Shown here one piece after another: positions 7,192 to 14,850 of a DNA stretch of 64,000 nucleotides (position 1 is its first letter; the number at the start of each line of letters is the position of its first letter). Made by a program: the position numbers and the translations under genes. This stretch comes from Dehalococcoidia bacterium. Lineage in GTDB: Bacteria; Chloroflexota; Dehalococcoidia; Tepidiformales; Tepidiformaceae. The DNA lies in contig JADYYG010000008.1 in NCBI GenBank assembly GCA_020853755.1, forward strand, positions 62,001 to 126,000. Direction: 5' to 3'. Under the pieces are notes generated by a model. That model searched no databases and had not been told where the DNA came from. It saw nothing but the letters and a program-made list of their open reading frames with translations.

Positions 7192-8927
7192 CTCCCGGCG
7201 AGCGCCAGCGCTTCTTCGGGTTCGACCCGGCGCACCGGCTGGAGGCCGCTTTCGAGCGCCTCGCAAACGCCTGCGCGGCACTTCTTCTCCACGATGTGCT
7301 CCTGCCACTCGTCGGGGAACGCCTTCAGCGCCGTCTTAATGGTGGTCATCGCGAACTGGCCATGGAAGCAGTTCGACCACACCATCGTGGTCACGAGCGT
7401 CTGCAGGTTCGTGAAGTCCGAATCGCGCCCGCCGCCGGCCTGGATGCGCCGCATGATCTCGACTGCGCGCTGGGTACCGCCGCGGCAGGTGGTGCAGCGC
7501 GCGCAGCTCTCGTCTTCGCAGAACGCGAGGAAGAACTTGCACATGTCGAGGACACAGGTGAACTGGTCGAAGAAGACGATGCCGCCGCCGCCGAGGAACA
7601 GGCCGAGCTCCCGGTAGGGGTCGAGCGTGAGCGTCAGGTTGCGGTTCGCCGCGCAAACGCCTGAGAGGGGGCCGCCGGGCTGGAAGCCCTTCAGGACACG
7701 CCCTTCGCGCATCCCGCCGCACCACTGGTCCACGACCGTGCCGATGCTGGGGCCGAATGGCACTTCGACACAGCCGGCCCAGTTCACCGAACCGGAGAAG
7801 GTGAACATCTTCGTGCCCTTCTCCTTCGCATCGGAGACCGAACTCCACCACTGCGCGCCGTTGCGCATGATCATCGGGGCGTTGGCGTAGGACTCGACGT
7901 TGTTCACGTTCGTGGGCTTGTTCCAGAGGCCTGCCTGGGCCGGGAACGGCGGCTTGATGCGAGGCATGCCCCGGTAGCCGTCAATCGAACTCATGAGGCC
8001 CGTCTCGGCGCCGCAGACATACGCCCCGGCGCCGAAGAAGACCACGATCTCGAAGTCCTTGCCGCTGCCGAGGATGTTCTTGCCGACGAGACCCTTCTCG
8101 CGGGCCTGCTCGACGGCCTTCTGCATGCGCGCGAAGGCGATCGGGTACTCGTAGCGGATGTAGATGTAGGCCTCGTCGGCGTGCGTCGCGAGTGAGGCGA
8201 TGAGCAGACCTTCGACGATGAGGTGCGGGTCGCCTTCGAGGAGCACGCGGTTCACCCACGCGCCCGGGTCGCCTTCGTCGGCGTTGCACACCAGGTACCG
8301 CGGCGAGGCCGTCGCCGTCCGCAGGAAGTCCCACTTGCGGCCGGTCGGGAAGCCCGCGCCGGCGCGGCCGCCGAGGCCACTGTCCAGCATCTCCTTCACG
8401 ATCGCTTCGGCGTCCATTTCGAGCGCCTTGCCGAACCCGGCGTAGCCATCGTGGGCGAGGTAGTGTTCGATGCTCTCCGGGTCCGTCGTGCCGATGTTCG
8501 CCATCAGCCGCCGCACCTGGCCCTTCATGAACGGGTGATCCGAAAGGAGCGGGATGTCGGCCGTCGCGTTGCCCTCAACCACGCCGATCGCCAGTTCCGG
8601 GAAGTCACGCCCGGCGGCGATAGCCTCGATGAACTCGCCTGCGCGGTCCGGCGTCACGTTCCCGTAGAGGATGGTGTGGGTGCCGGCCGCGGACCGCACA
8701 GTCACGCACGGCTCCATCCAGCAGAACCCCCACGACCCGGTGACGCCGAGGTCAGCCGTCAGCTTCTTGCTGTCGATGGCGCCCTGGAGCTTCGCGATCG
8801 TCTCATCGGCGCCACGCGCCAGCGATGACGTGTCGCGGGTCACCCGGATGCGGATGCGCCCGCTGTTCTGTTCGCTCTGCCAGTTCCGCTTCGCCTCGGC
8901 GATGATCGATTCGAGTTTCGCGTTCAT
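7188..8927 (-). CDS. NADH-binding NuoF/HoxF/FdhB-like diaphorase subunit
   Basis: 579 residues, overlapping the stop of the NuoE-like gene by 4 nt (ATGA), which fixes the start. NADH/FMN motifs: GRAGAGFPTG (187-196), NADEGDPGAW (about 215-224), GAGAYVCGAETGL and NVNNVESYANAP. The 4Fe-4S site is ESCARCTTCRGG (473-484) with a distal Cys near 520. The N-terminal 110 residues look like a thioredoxin-like ferredoxin domain with only two cysteines (GFCWMEPC). Architecture resembles the beta subunit of NAD-dependent formate dehydrogenases or HoxF rather than complex I NuoF. It oxidises NADH or reduces NAD with electrons from an unseen partner. Confidence 0.88.
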   Translation of the reverse strand: MNAKLESIIAEAKRNWQSEQNSGRIRIRVTRDTSSLARGADETIAKLQGAIDSKKLTADLGVTGSWGFCWMEPCVTVRSAAGTHTILYGNVTPDRAGEFIEAIAAGRDFPELAIGVVEGNATADIPLLSDHPFMKGQVRRLMANIGTTDPESIEHYLAHDGYAGFGKALEMDAEAIVKEMLDSGLGGRAGAGFPTGRKWDFLRTATASPRYLVCNADEGDPGAWVNRVLLEGDPHLIVEGLLIASLATHADEAYIYIRYEYPIAFARMQKAVEQAREKGLVGKNILGSGKDFEIVVFFGAGAYVCGAETGLMSSIDGYRGMPRIKPPFPAQAGLWNKPTNVNNVESYANAPMIMRNGAQWWSSVSDAKEKGTKMFTFSGSVNWAGCVEVPFGPSIGTVVDQWCGGMREGRVLKGFQPGGPLSGVCAANRNLTLTLDPYRELGLFLGGGGIVFFDQFTCVLDMCKFFLAFCEDESCARCTTCRGGTQRAVEIMRRIQAGGGRDSDFTNLQTLVTTMVWSNCFHGQFAMTTIKTALKAFPDEWQEHIVEKKCRAGVCEALESGLQPVRRVEPEEALALAGS

Positions 8928-9400
8928 TCGCCGGCCGCCTTCAATTCGCGCACGAGTTCGCGCGCCGATTCCGGCGTGAGGTTGCCTCGCACCTTGCCGT
9001 TGACCCACACCTGGGGCGCTTCGTGGCAGGTCCCGTTGCACTGGCCGACATGCAGGCCGAGCCTGTCGCCTTCGGTGTGCTCATCGAACCCGATGCCCAG
9101 TTCGTCCTGGATGGCGTCGAGGACGCGCTGGCCGCCAAGCACACGGCAGGCCGGCCCGCAGCACCACGCGATCTCCGTCTCCGGCGGTGCGTGCAGCCGG
9201 TAGTCCGAATAGAACGTCGCGGCGCCGAAGATGAGGGCCGGAGTGCTGTTCAACTGGCGGGCGATGACTTCGAACGCCGGCCGCGGGATGAACCCGTACT
9301 TCTCCTGCACTTTGTGCAGCGCAGGCATGACGTGCCCACGGTTCGGCTGGAATTCGGCCACCAGCTCGCGCAGTTCCTCGACTCCGGGTTCAACGGTCAT
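8924..9400 (-). CDS. NuoE-like 2Fe-2S subunit (thioredoxin-like)
   Basis: 158 residues from ATG 9400; the longer upstream frame is not family-like. N-terminal helical bundle (MPALHKVQEKYGFIP) and thioredoxin-like 2Fe-2S domain with ligands C80-x4-C85 and C121-x3-C125 (CNGTCHEAP). It pairs with the NADH-binding subunit translated right after it through an ATGA overlap. No NuoG or other complex I gene lies nearby, so the pair may serve a soluble formate dehydrogenase, hydrogenase or similar NAD-linked complex encoded elsewhere. Confidence 0.9.
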   Translation of the reverse strand: MTVEPGVEELRELVAEFQPNRGHVMPALHKVQEKYGFIPRPAFEVIARQLNSTPALIFGAATFYSDYRLHAPPETEIAWCCGPACRVLGGQRVLDAIQDELGIGFDEHTEGDRLGLHVGQCNGTCHEAPQVWVNGKVRGNLTPESARELVRELKAAGE

Positions 9401-9524
9401 GCGGCCGGCCTCGCTTGTGAAATCGAGCACACTATACCTGAACCGGGCCCTTATCGCAGAGCCGCACACCGCTTGCGGACTGCCCGGACACGGTTGAGAA
9501 TCCCCGCCCTCGGGGGTAACACGG

Positions 9525-10337
9525 ATGACTGCAGGCAATACCATCAACGAGGGCGTCGTCTCTCATTACGGCGCGGCGAACCTCGCCGAAACTATCCTCG
9601 CGGCTGCCGCGGCCGCAGGGGTCACCAAGTTCACGCCAACCACGCTTGCACCCATCGACGAGTTCCACACCGGCGGGGCAGGCGCGTCGCGCCAACTCGC
9701 CGCGTTCGCCGCACTCCAACCCGGTGAACGGGTCATTGACCTTGGCTGCGGCATCGGCGGCGCATCACGACTGCTTGCCGCCGAGTTCGGGTGTGACGTC
9801 ACCGGGGTGGACCTCACGCCGGACTTCATCGCCTGCGCCCGCGCGCTCACGGAGAAGTGCGAACTCTCCGCCACCTGCCGCTTCGAACTGGGTGATGCTA
9901 CCAACCTCCCCTTCGAAGCCGGAGCGTTCGATGTGGCCTGGACCCAGCACGCCGTCATGAATATCCGCAACCGCCAGGGCTTCGCCAACGAGGCCTTCCG
10001 CGTGCTCAGGCCAGGCGGGCGCTTCGCCTTCTTTGACCTCCTGCTGAGCGACAACCCGCGGCCGCTGGACTTCCCTCAACCGTGGGCGCGCACACCGGAC
10101 ATCAGCTTCGTCCACACCTCTGCCGAGACGCGCGAGTTCTTTACGAACGCCGGATTCGAAGAGGCCGCATGGGCCGAAGTGCCATTCCCGCAGGCGCCGC
10201 CGCCGGCCAATGTCGGCGGCTTCGGTCTGGGCATCATCATGGGCGACGACTTCGGCGAGCGGATCCGGAACGTCTCGCGCTGCATCCAGGACGGCCGCCT
10301 GATCATCGTCCGGGGGCTGTTCGGCAAACCGGCGTGA
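9525..10337 (+). CDS. Class I SAM-dependent methyltransferase
   Basis: 270 residues. Motif I RVIDLGCGIGGASRLLA near residue 70, acidic end of strand 2 as VTGVDLTPDF, motif FDVAWTQHAVMNI and post-motif RVLRPGGRFAFFDLLL place it in the UbiE/sarcosine-dimethylglycine methyltransferase-like group. It methylates a small molecule using SAM. The N-terminal part has the family pattern SHYGAANLAETILAAA. It is a single-gene unit divergent from nuoE; the acceptor is unknown. Confidence 0.8.
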   Translation: MTAGNTINEGVVSHYGAANLAETILAAAAAAGVTKFTPTTLAPIDEFHTGGAGASRQLAAFAALQPGERVIDLGCGIGGASRLLAAEFGCDVTGVDLTPDFIACARALTEKCELSATCRFELGDATNLPFEAGAFDVAWTQHAVMNIRNRQGFANEAFRVLRPGGRFAFFDLLLSDNPRPLDFPQPWARTPDISFVHTSAETREFFTNAGFEEAAWAEVPFPQAPPPANVGGFGLGIIMGDDFGERIRNVSRCIQDGRLIIVRGLFGKPA

Positions 10338-10436
10338 GGGCCGTCTGCTCGTTGTCCAGTCCCAGCCGTGGCCGTTCAGTCACTTCTCAAACCCGGAACT
10401 GCCAGCAGCGCACCCTCCCCAAAGCGCCGCTCCGCT

Positions 10437-11510
10437 CTACCTATCCTTTAAGAGGGAAGCGATGCTCCCCCGCGCAACCAGCGCGGCCGACCACGGCAGG
10501 AGCGCCAGCGTCGCCAGGGCGGCCGAACCGCTCGTCTGCGCCGCATGCCAGAGGACGTCCCCGGTGGGCGCGGTCTCGTGCCAGGACTGGATTGCGACCG
10601 CATAGGAGAACCCGAGCGACCAGCCCGCCAGGACCAGCGGCCAGTATTCGGCTGCGGCCATGACCGCAAGCTGTGCTCGCCGGGTACCCATCGAAAGGTA
10701 GAGCCCGGCCTCTGCCCGGCGGAACCAGCCAGCAACCAGCGCCAGCCCGAACAACACCAGCGGCGCCGCGACCCAGCCGTTCCTCTGCGGCCGCGAGGCC
10801 CATTCCGCCGCGGGGTCCCGCGTGAACTCGTCGCTCCGCCGGTATGGTCGCACCACAGGCTCGGCCGAACCCTCCGCGAACCGCGCCGCCAGTGCATCGC
10901 GGCCCGCCTCGTAGGTCCCGGGCTCGAACTCCACCCAGCACTCGTCGAACGTCCCCGCCGGTGAGACCGGGCTGAGCGCCCAGCGTGCCGCCTGCGGGTT
11001 CCTTCGGCCAAATTCGCCCACCGCCGACACCCGCACCGGTTCGCCGTCGTCGAAGCTCGCGATGAGGCCCGGCCGCAGTCCCAGCTCCTTCGCCATCGCC
11101 GGGCCAACCACCAGCCCGGCGCCCGCGCCAAGCACGTGACGCGGATCCCACACGCGCAGCAATCCCCCGGTCACGTCCGCCGCCTGGAAGAGCACCCCCG
11201 GCGCCATCGGAAACGTGTCCTGTCCGGCGCCACGCCACGCACCCGCTGCCACAACACCCTCCGTGCCGTTCAGCGATTCGCACCGAGCGCCCGAAACACC
11301 GCCGCCCCGCACCGACGCGATGGCTACGTACGCCCCGCCCTCGCGGTAGTTCCGCACAAACTGTGTGAGCTCCGTCCCCTGGCGCAACTCCAGGAACGCC
11401 AGCCCACCGAACGCGGCCGCACAGAGCCCCAGCATCGCCAGCGAACGGAACCCGTTCGCCCACAGGTTGGCGACGCCTTCGCCCACTAGCGACCCAATCC
11501 GCCACCTCAC
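10437..11510 (-). CDS. ABC transporter permease, MacB/FtsX-like
   Basis: 357 residues. Start GTG 11510 overlaps the ATPase stop as GTGA. One membrane segment near the N-terminus (GFRSLAMLGLCAAAFGGLAF), a large extracytoplasmic domain of about 220 residues, then three hydrophobic segments at the C-terminus (LVLFGLALVAGWF, YWPLVLAGWSLGFSYAV, SGSAALATLALLPWSAALV). This 1+3 topology is that of MacB/LolC/FtsX permeases, which drive transport by moving a periplasmic domain rather than a classical channel. It forms an exporter with the adjacent ATPase and adaptor. Sequence match to FtsX is judged by topology, not by a strong motif. Confidence 0.75.
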   Translation of the reverse strand: MRWRIGSLVGEGVANLWANGFRSLAMLGLCAAAFGGLAFLELRQGTELTQFVRNYREGGAYVAIASVRGGGVSGARCESLNGTEGVVAAGAWRGAGQDTFPMAPGVLFQAADVTGGLLRVWDPRHVLGAGAGLVVGPAMAKELGLRPGLIASFDDGEPVRVSAVGEFGRRNPQAARWALSPVSPAGTFDECWVEFEPGTYEAGRDALAARFAEGSAEPVVRPYRRSDEFTRDPAAEWASRPQRNGWVAAPLVLFGLALVAGWFRRAEAGLYLSMGTRRAQLAVMAAAEYWPLVLAGWSLGFSYAVAIQSWHETAPTGDVLWHAAQTSGSAALATLALLPWSAALVARGSIASLLKDR

Positions 11511-12160
11511 CCGGCCACCACCCTGCCATCGACCACGCGGATCGTCCGCTCGCATCGCGCCGCCACATCCGGGTCGTGCGTGGCGATAATCAAGGCCGTC
11601 CCGATCGGCCGCTGCTCGATCAGCGCATGCGAAACCTCGAGCGTCGTCGCGTGGTCCAACTGTCCGGTTGGCTCGTCCGCGAGGATCCACCGCGGCGCCG
11701 CTGCCAGCGCCCGCGCGATGCACACCCGCTGAAGTTCACCGCCCGACAACAATCGCGCCGGGCGTGGCGCGAGGTGACCCACGCCGACCCGGTCCAGTTC
11801 CACGAGCGCGGTTCGCCGCGCAAGGTCTGGCCGGACACCCCGCGCCAGCAACTGCAACGCAGCGTTGTCCAACGCCGTCCGCCGCGACAGTGCGTTCGCC
11901 GTCTGGAACACCCAGCTGAACTGGGTGGTTCGCAGGCCGCTTGCCGCCCGCCCGCCGGTACTGGCCTCGTCGAGCAGAACCTCACCTTCAGCCGGCTTCG
12001 TCAGCAGCCCGAGGATCGAGAGCAACGTCGTCTTCCCGGACCCGGATGGCCCCATCAGCGCGACCGACTCACCATCGTCGATCTCGATGTCCACCTCTCG
12101 CACCACCCACGGCAGGTCGCCGCGATAGCGATGCGAAACGCCCCGCAACGTCAGGGGCAT
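11507..12160 (-). CDS. ABC transporter ATP-binding protein, MacB/LolD type
   Basis: 217 residues. Walker A GPSGSGKTT (37-45), Q-loop VFQT, signature LSGGELQR, Walker B ILADEPTGQLD and the H-loop THD are all present, so it should be an active ATPase of the LolD/MacB subfamily. ATG 12160 lies 10 nt inside the end of the adaptor gene; its stop overlaps the permease start. Gene order adaptor-ATPase-permease is that of MacAB-like tripartite exporters of peptides, lipoproteins or macrolides. Confidence 0.92.
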   Translation of the reverse strand: MPLTLRGVSHRYRGDLPWVVREVDIEIDDGESVALMGPSGSGKTTLLSILGLLTKPAEGEVLLDEASTGGRAASGLRTTQFSWVFQTANALSRRTALDNAALQLLARGVRPDLARRTALVELDRVGVGHLAPRPARLLSGGELQRVCIARALAAAPRWILADEPTGQLDHATTLEVSHALIEQRPIGTALIIATHDPDVAARCERTIRVVDGRVVAG

Positions 12161-13185
12161 TGCGGGTTTTCCAACACCTGCGCCGGGTTCGCCAGGACCT
12201 GTTGTGTCGGCTCAAGCCCGCTCGCGATGTTCGTCACGCCACCTCGCGCACCGGCCACCGTCACCGTCACCGGACGGTAGGCGCTCCCCTCCGCGACCCA
12301 GACGCAGAGCGCTCCGGTCGCGTTCGGCATCACCGACGACGACGGCACGGCCAGCGCCTGCAGCGGCGTCTTCCGCCGCGTCTGCGCCGAAATGCCATCG
12401 CGTTCCGTCTCCTTCGGCGCTCGCAGCCGCGGAAGGTCGGCCGCCGCGATGGTCTGCGTCGCCGTGTCGATGCTGAACTCCTCGCCATCGACCACCGCCA
12501 CGTACTCCACACCCGGCGCGAAGGTCAGCGGCTCCTGGTTCCCCGATACGAGCCGCGCGCTCGTCACCGTGCCCGGGGTTGTGATAATCGCCTGGCCCTG
12601 TCCCGGCGCCTGCTGTCCGACGTTCAGCTTCACCGTCTCCGCGACCAGGTTCGCCGCAGGCAGGAAAACCACCCAGCCCGGGTCGAAGGTCGTCGTGCGT
12701 TGCGCCCCCAACTGCTCGGCCAGGTCCGCCACCGCCTGTCCTGTCGCGAACCTCGCGACATCCGGGTTCGCGGGGAGCGAGTCCAGCAGCCCCAACGACA
12801 CGAGGAGCCGGTGGAGTTCGGCAACATCGTCGCCTTCGACACCCGAGGAGATGGCTCGATAGAAAGGCAGCGAAGAGGCGAACCCAATCCGGTCGATCCC
12901 ATCCACCGCGAACAGCACGGCGCCATCAGCGAGCGTGTCTCCCGGCTTCACATCGACCGACGTCACCGTGCCGCGCGCCGTCCCGGCAGCCACGTCCGGC
13001 CCCGGGATCGCGCTCGCGACGATGCGCAGCTGGCGCTCATCGGTGACCGTGCGAGCGGTGGGAGCGGTCACCAGCGCCTCGGACGATACCCGCGCGGTAT
13101 CCAGGTCGTCGCCAGTCCGGGAAAGCAGCACCGCCGCAACCACGGGCAACACGGCCACGGCGGCCAGCAGGCTCGCGAGCTTCAT
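12151..13185 (-). CDS. Periplasmic adaptor (membrane-fusion, MacA/HlyD-like) protein
   Basis: 344 residues from ATG 13185. An N-terminal membrane anchor (LASLLAAVAVLPVVAAVLL) is followed by a biotinyl-lipoyl/barrel-like segment (ARGTVTSVDVKPGDTLADGAVLF), a stretch resembling a peptidoglycan-binding-like helical unit (GDDVAELHRLLVSLGLL), and beta-barrel regions ending in a typical adaptor C-terminus (VTVTVAGARGGVTNIASGL). Such adaptors with a PG-binding-like insert are common beside MacB-type transporters in monoderm bacteria. It is first of the three exporter genes and 45 nt after the lipoprotein stop. Confidence 0.8.
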   Translation of the reverse strand: MKLASLLAAVAVLPVVAAVLLSRTGDDLDTARVSSEALVTAPTARTVTDERQLRIVASAIPGPDVAAGTARGTVTSVDVKPGDTLADGAVLFAVDGIDRIGFASSLPFYRAISSGVEGDDVAELHRLLVSLGLLDSLPANPDVARFATGQAVADLAEQLGAQRTTTFDPGWVVFLPAANLVAETVKLNVGQQAPGQGQAIITTPGTVTSARLVSGNQEPLTFAPGVEYVAVVDGEEFSIDTATQTIAAADLPRLRAPKETERDGISAQTRRKTPLQALAVPSSSVMPNATGALCVWVAEGSAYRPVTVTVAGARGGVTNIASGLEPTQQVLANPAQVLENPQCP

Positions 13186-13230
13186 CCCGCGAACTCGCCC
13201 ATCAGAGGTCTCACGAAGAGCCCGTCCGTT

Positions 13231-13836
13231 TCATCCGGCGAAACCCACAAGCCCAAACTCCTCTCGCACCTTTTCTACACATTTAAGGAACTTGGGCGAT
13301 GGAGACGACCTGAGCCGTGCGAAATCTTGCTCCGTAGCTTCGACGGGAATATCGATCCCGGCGTCGCGCAAGCACGTCACCAGCGCGCGGCGCCCCGCGG
13401 AGATCTCTTCTTCGGTTGGCGCAATCTCCAGGTACCAGGCATCCACGATCGGCAGCCAGGCGCCTGTGCATGCGTCCAGCTTCGGAAAGAGTTCGTCTGC
13501 CTTGTCGCCAGGGATCTCCCAGTCGTACCAATAGTACTTTCGCTGATACTTAAGTTCCGGCGTTCCAACGGTAATGCCTGCGTCGGAGATACACGTAATG
13601 GTGGAGAGGATGGCCTGCTCGTACTCCTGGAAAGTGACTTCGCCATCTGCCAGCATCTCCAGTTGTTCTTTGCCCGCTCCTTTCCGAAGTTCCGTGAGGG
13701 CGACCGGATTGAGGCCCTGTGGAGCGTCAGCTGCTTCTCCACTGCCTTCGTTGCGACAACCGTAGCATGCTATCGCGACTGTTGTAGCAGCCGCGATAGC
13801 AGTGAAACGTATTGCCTTGCGGAAGGTGCTCGTCAC
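13231..13836 (-). CDS. Putative lipoprotein of unknown function in exporter operon
   Basis: 201 residues if started at GTG 13836, which overlaps the stop of the secreted-peptide gene as GTGA; this overlap decides the start. The N-terminus TSTFRKAIRFTAIAAATTVA followed by AIAC at residue 24 is a plausible lipoprotein signal. The mature part is acidic, has several cysteines (ITCISDAG, DACTGAW, VTCLRDAG, KFLKCVEK) and aromatic clusters (YYWYDWEI). No known domain recognised. Base composition is less GC-rich than its neighbours. It may be an immunity or accessory protein for the peptide encoded before it; that is inference from position. Confidence 0.7.
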   Translation of the reverse strand: MTSTFRKAIRFTAIAAATTVAIACYGCRNEGSGEAADAPQGLNPVALTELRKGAGKEQLEMLADGEVTFQEYEQAILSTITCISDAGITVGTPELKYQRKYYWYDWEIPGDKADELFPKLDACTGAWLPIVDAWYLEIAPTEEEISAGRRALVTCLRDAGIDIPVEATEQDFARLRSSPSPKFLKCVEKVREEFGLVGFAG

Positions 13837-14243
13837 CAAGACACGTACGCGTGAGTTTGTCGTGACGATCCGCAAACCGGTCCGGCGCCACAAATACGGT
13901 GGTTGCCTACCGCTTCACTAGCGACCTCGGGTGAATAAACGAACACGTTGTAGTTCTGATAGCCGCCCGAATCACCACCATTGTGCCAGGAGCCTGACCA
14001 GTAGAAGGAAGAGGAATCAATAATACGATAGTTGCATCCCGAAGCGGTGCCCCCGATCGTGCCGACCCCTGCTCCGGTGTCGTACCAAGCCCAAGCTGTG
14101 CCATAAGCACCATCGCCTGAATCGCAACCGGCCGAGTTGGTGAGTTCTTTGTTGTTCGTGGCCGCATTTGCAACTCCCATGGCTAGCATCGACAGACCAA
14201 GGGCAACCGAAGCAAACCAGCCGAGCCGAATCTTCTGCGTCAT
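13833..14243 (-). CDS. Small secreted four-cysteine protein (bacteriocin-like candidate)
   Basis: 136 residues from ATG 14243, preceded by CGGAGAA. Residues 1-27 form a Sec signal peptide ending ANA, cleaved before ATNNKE. The mature part of 109 residues is rich in Gly, Ser, Tyr and Trp (TAWAWYDTG, FYWSGSWHNGG, YQNYNVFVYSP) with cysteines at 40, 70, 118 and 124, enough for two disulfides. No family recognised with confidence; size and setting upstream of an adaptor-ATPase-permease set recall lactococcin-972-type loci, but the sequence match is not clear. It is preceded by a 22-bp palindrome on the promoter. Lower GC than the region. Confidence 0.7.
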   Translation of the reverse strand: MTQKIRLGWFASVALGLSMLAMGVANAATNNKELTNSAGCDSGDGAYGTAWAWYDTGAGVGTIGGTASGCNYRIIDSSSFYWSGSWHNGGDSGGYQNYNVFVYSPEVASEAVGNHRICGAGPVCGSSRQTHAYVSW

Positions 14244-14372
14244 ATGAGTTCTCCGTAGCATGAAGGCGTGCGCGAATACGCCTGTTCGACACCTGCCAGG
14301 GCTGCAGTTCCCTCCTATTTCGGCAGGCAGTGGCATCGTGCACCCACCGGCCTGCGCCTGTCGTGTAGTTGA

Positions 14373-14399
14373 GGTATACACTTGAAGGATATCCTTCAA
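14373..14399 (-). promoter_or_regulatory. Putative promoter of the secreted-peptide operon
   Basis: On the minus strand TTGAAG (14399-14394), a 15-nt spacer and TATACC (14378-14373) resemble -35 and -10 boxes, weak in spacing. The boxes overlap a perfect palindrome, implying regulation. The resulting leader would be about 120 nt. Confidence 0.35.
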
Positions 14400-14401
14400 G
14401 T
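14380..14401. promoter_or_regulatory. 22-bp perfect palindrome, putative operator
   Basis: Each half is ACTTGAAGGAT and its exact reverse complement follows with no spacer. It overlaps the stop codon of the sigma-like gene and the presumed promoter of the secreted-peptide operon, the right place for a dimeric regulator to act. The DNA-binding protein is not identified. Confidence 0.55.
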
Positions 14402-14794
14402 TCGCACAGCCATCGTGGGCCGGTCTCTCGCTGACGCCCGCGCCTCTTCCTTCAGCTCTTCCACCTGCGCGGCAAGGCAGCAACCAAGATGTCCCATCAC
14501 CCACGTGGCGGCGCTGTAGCCCTCCCGATGCACAGGCTTCGGAAGCGTGTCGAAGACTTCGCCAAGTGCGACGTCGAGGCGGCGTTTTGCGAGCGATTCA
14601 CTAATGTTCTCGCGCCGAGCGATTTCCGGAACGTGCTGGTTCCAGGTTCGCCGCAAGAGCGCGCGTTTGAGTTCCGGGCGCAGTCTCTCAAGGTGATGCC
14701 CCATGCGAACTCCGTAGGCGTCCCATGCTTCACGGTTCTCTGCCGCCATCGCCGCAACCTCCGCCTCCTCCGTCTTGGGGGGGAACGGAGCCAT
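14396..14794 (-). CDS. Small protein with sigma-70 region-4-like helix-turn-helix
   Basis: 132 residues from ATG 14794. The middle (LRPELKRALLRRTWNQHVPEIARRENISESLAKRRLDVALGE, roughly residues 38-80, shown by LKRALLRR and ISESLAKRRLDVALGE) looks like the region-4 HTH of an ECF sigma factor: helix, turn, EIARRENIS, recognition helix. No region 2 precedes it, so it is not a complete sigma factor; it could be an RNA-polymerase-binding regulator or other HTH protein. It lies 150 nt upstream of the secreted-peptide gene on the same strand and is a candidate regulator of that operon. Confidence 0.6.
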   Translation of the reverse strand: MAPFPPKTEEAEVAAMAAENREAWDAYGVRMGHHLERLRPELKRALLRRTWNQHVPEIARRENISESLAKRRLDVALGEVFDTLPKPVHREGYSAATWVMGHLGCCLAAQVEELKEEARASARDRPTMAVRT

Positions 14795-14850
14795 CCTGAC
14801 CTGACGGCGGATACGCTGTCAACCAAGAAAGCGTAAAAACGAATGGCCGC

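Noticed and set aside
11941-13854. 637-codon open frame on the plus strand
   Set aside because: Arg/Pro-rich shadow of the exporter operon with no recognisable domain.
13833-14243. Firm assignment of the secreted peptide to the lactococcin 972 family
   Set aside because: The operon setting is similar, but I could not see the family sequence pattern clearly enough.
14243-14336. Upstream ATG 14336 as start of the secreted peptide
   Set aside because: It lacks a ribosome site and would put about 31 polar residues before the signal peptide; ATG 14243 has CGGAGAA at good spacing.
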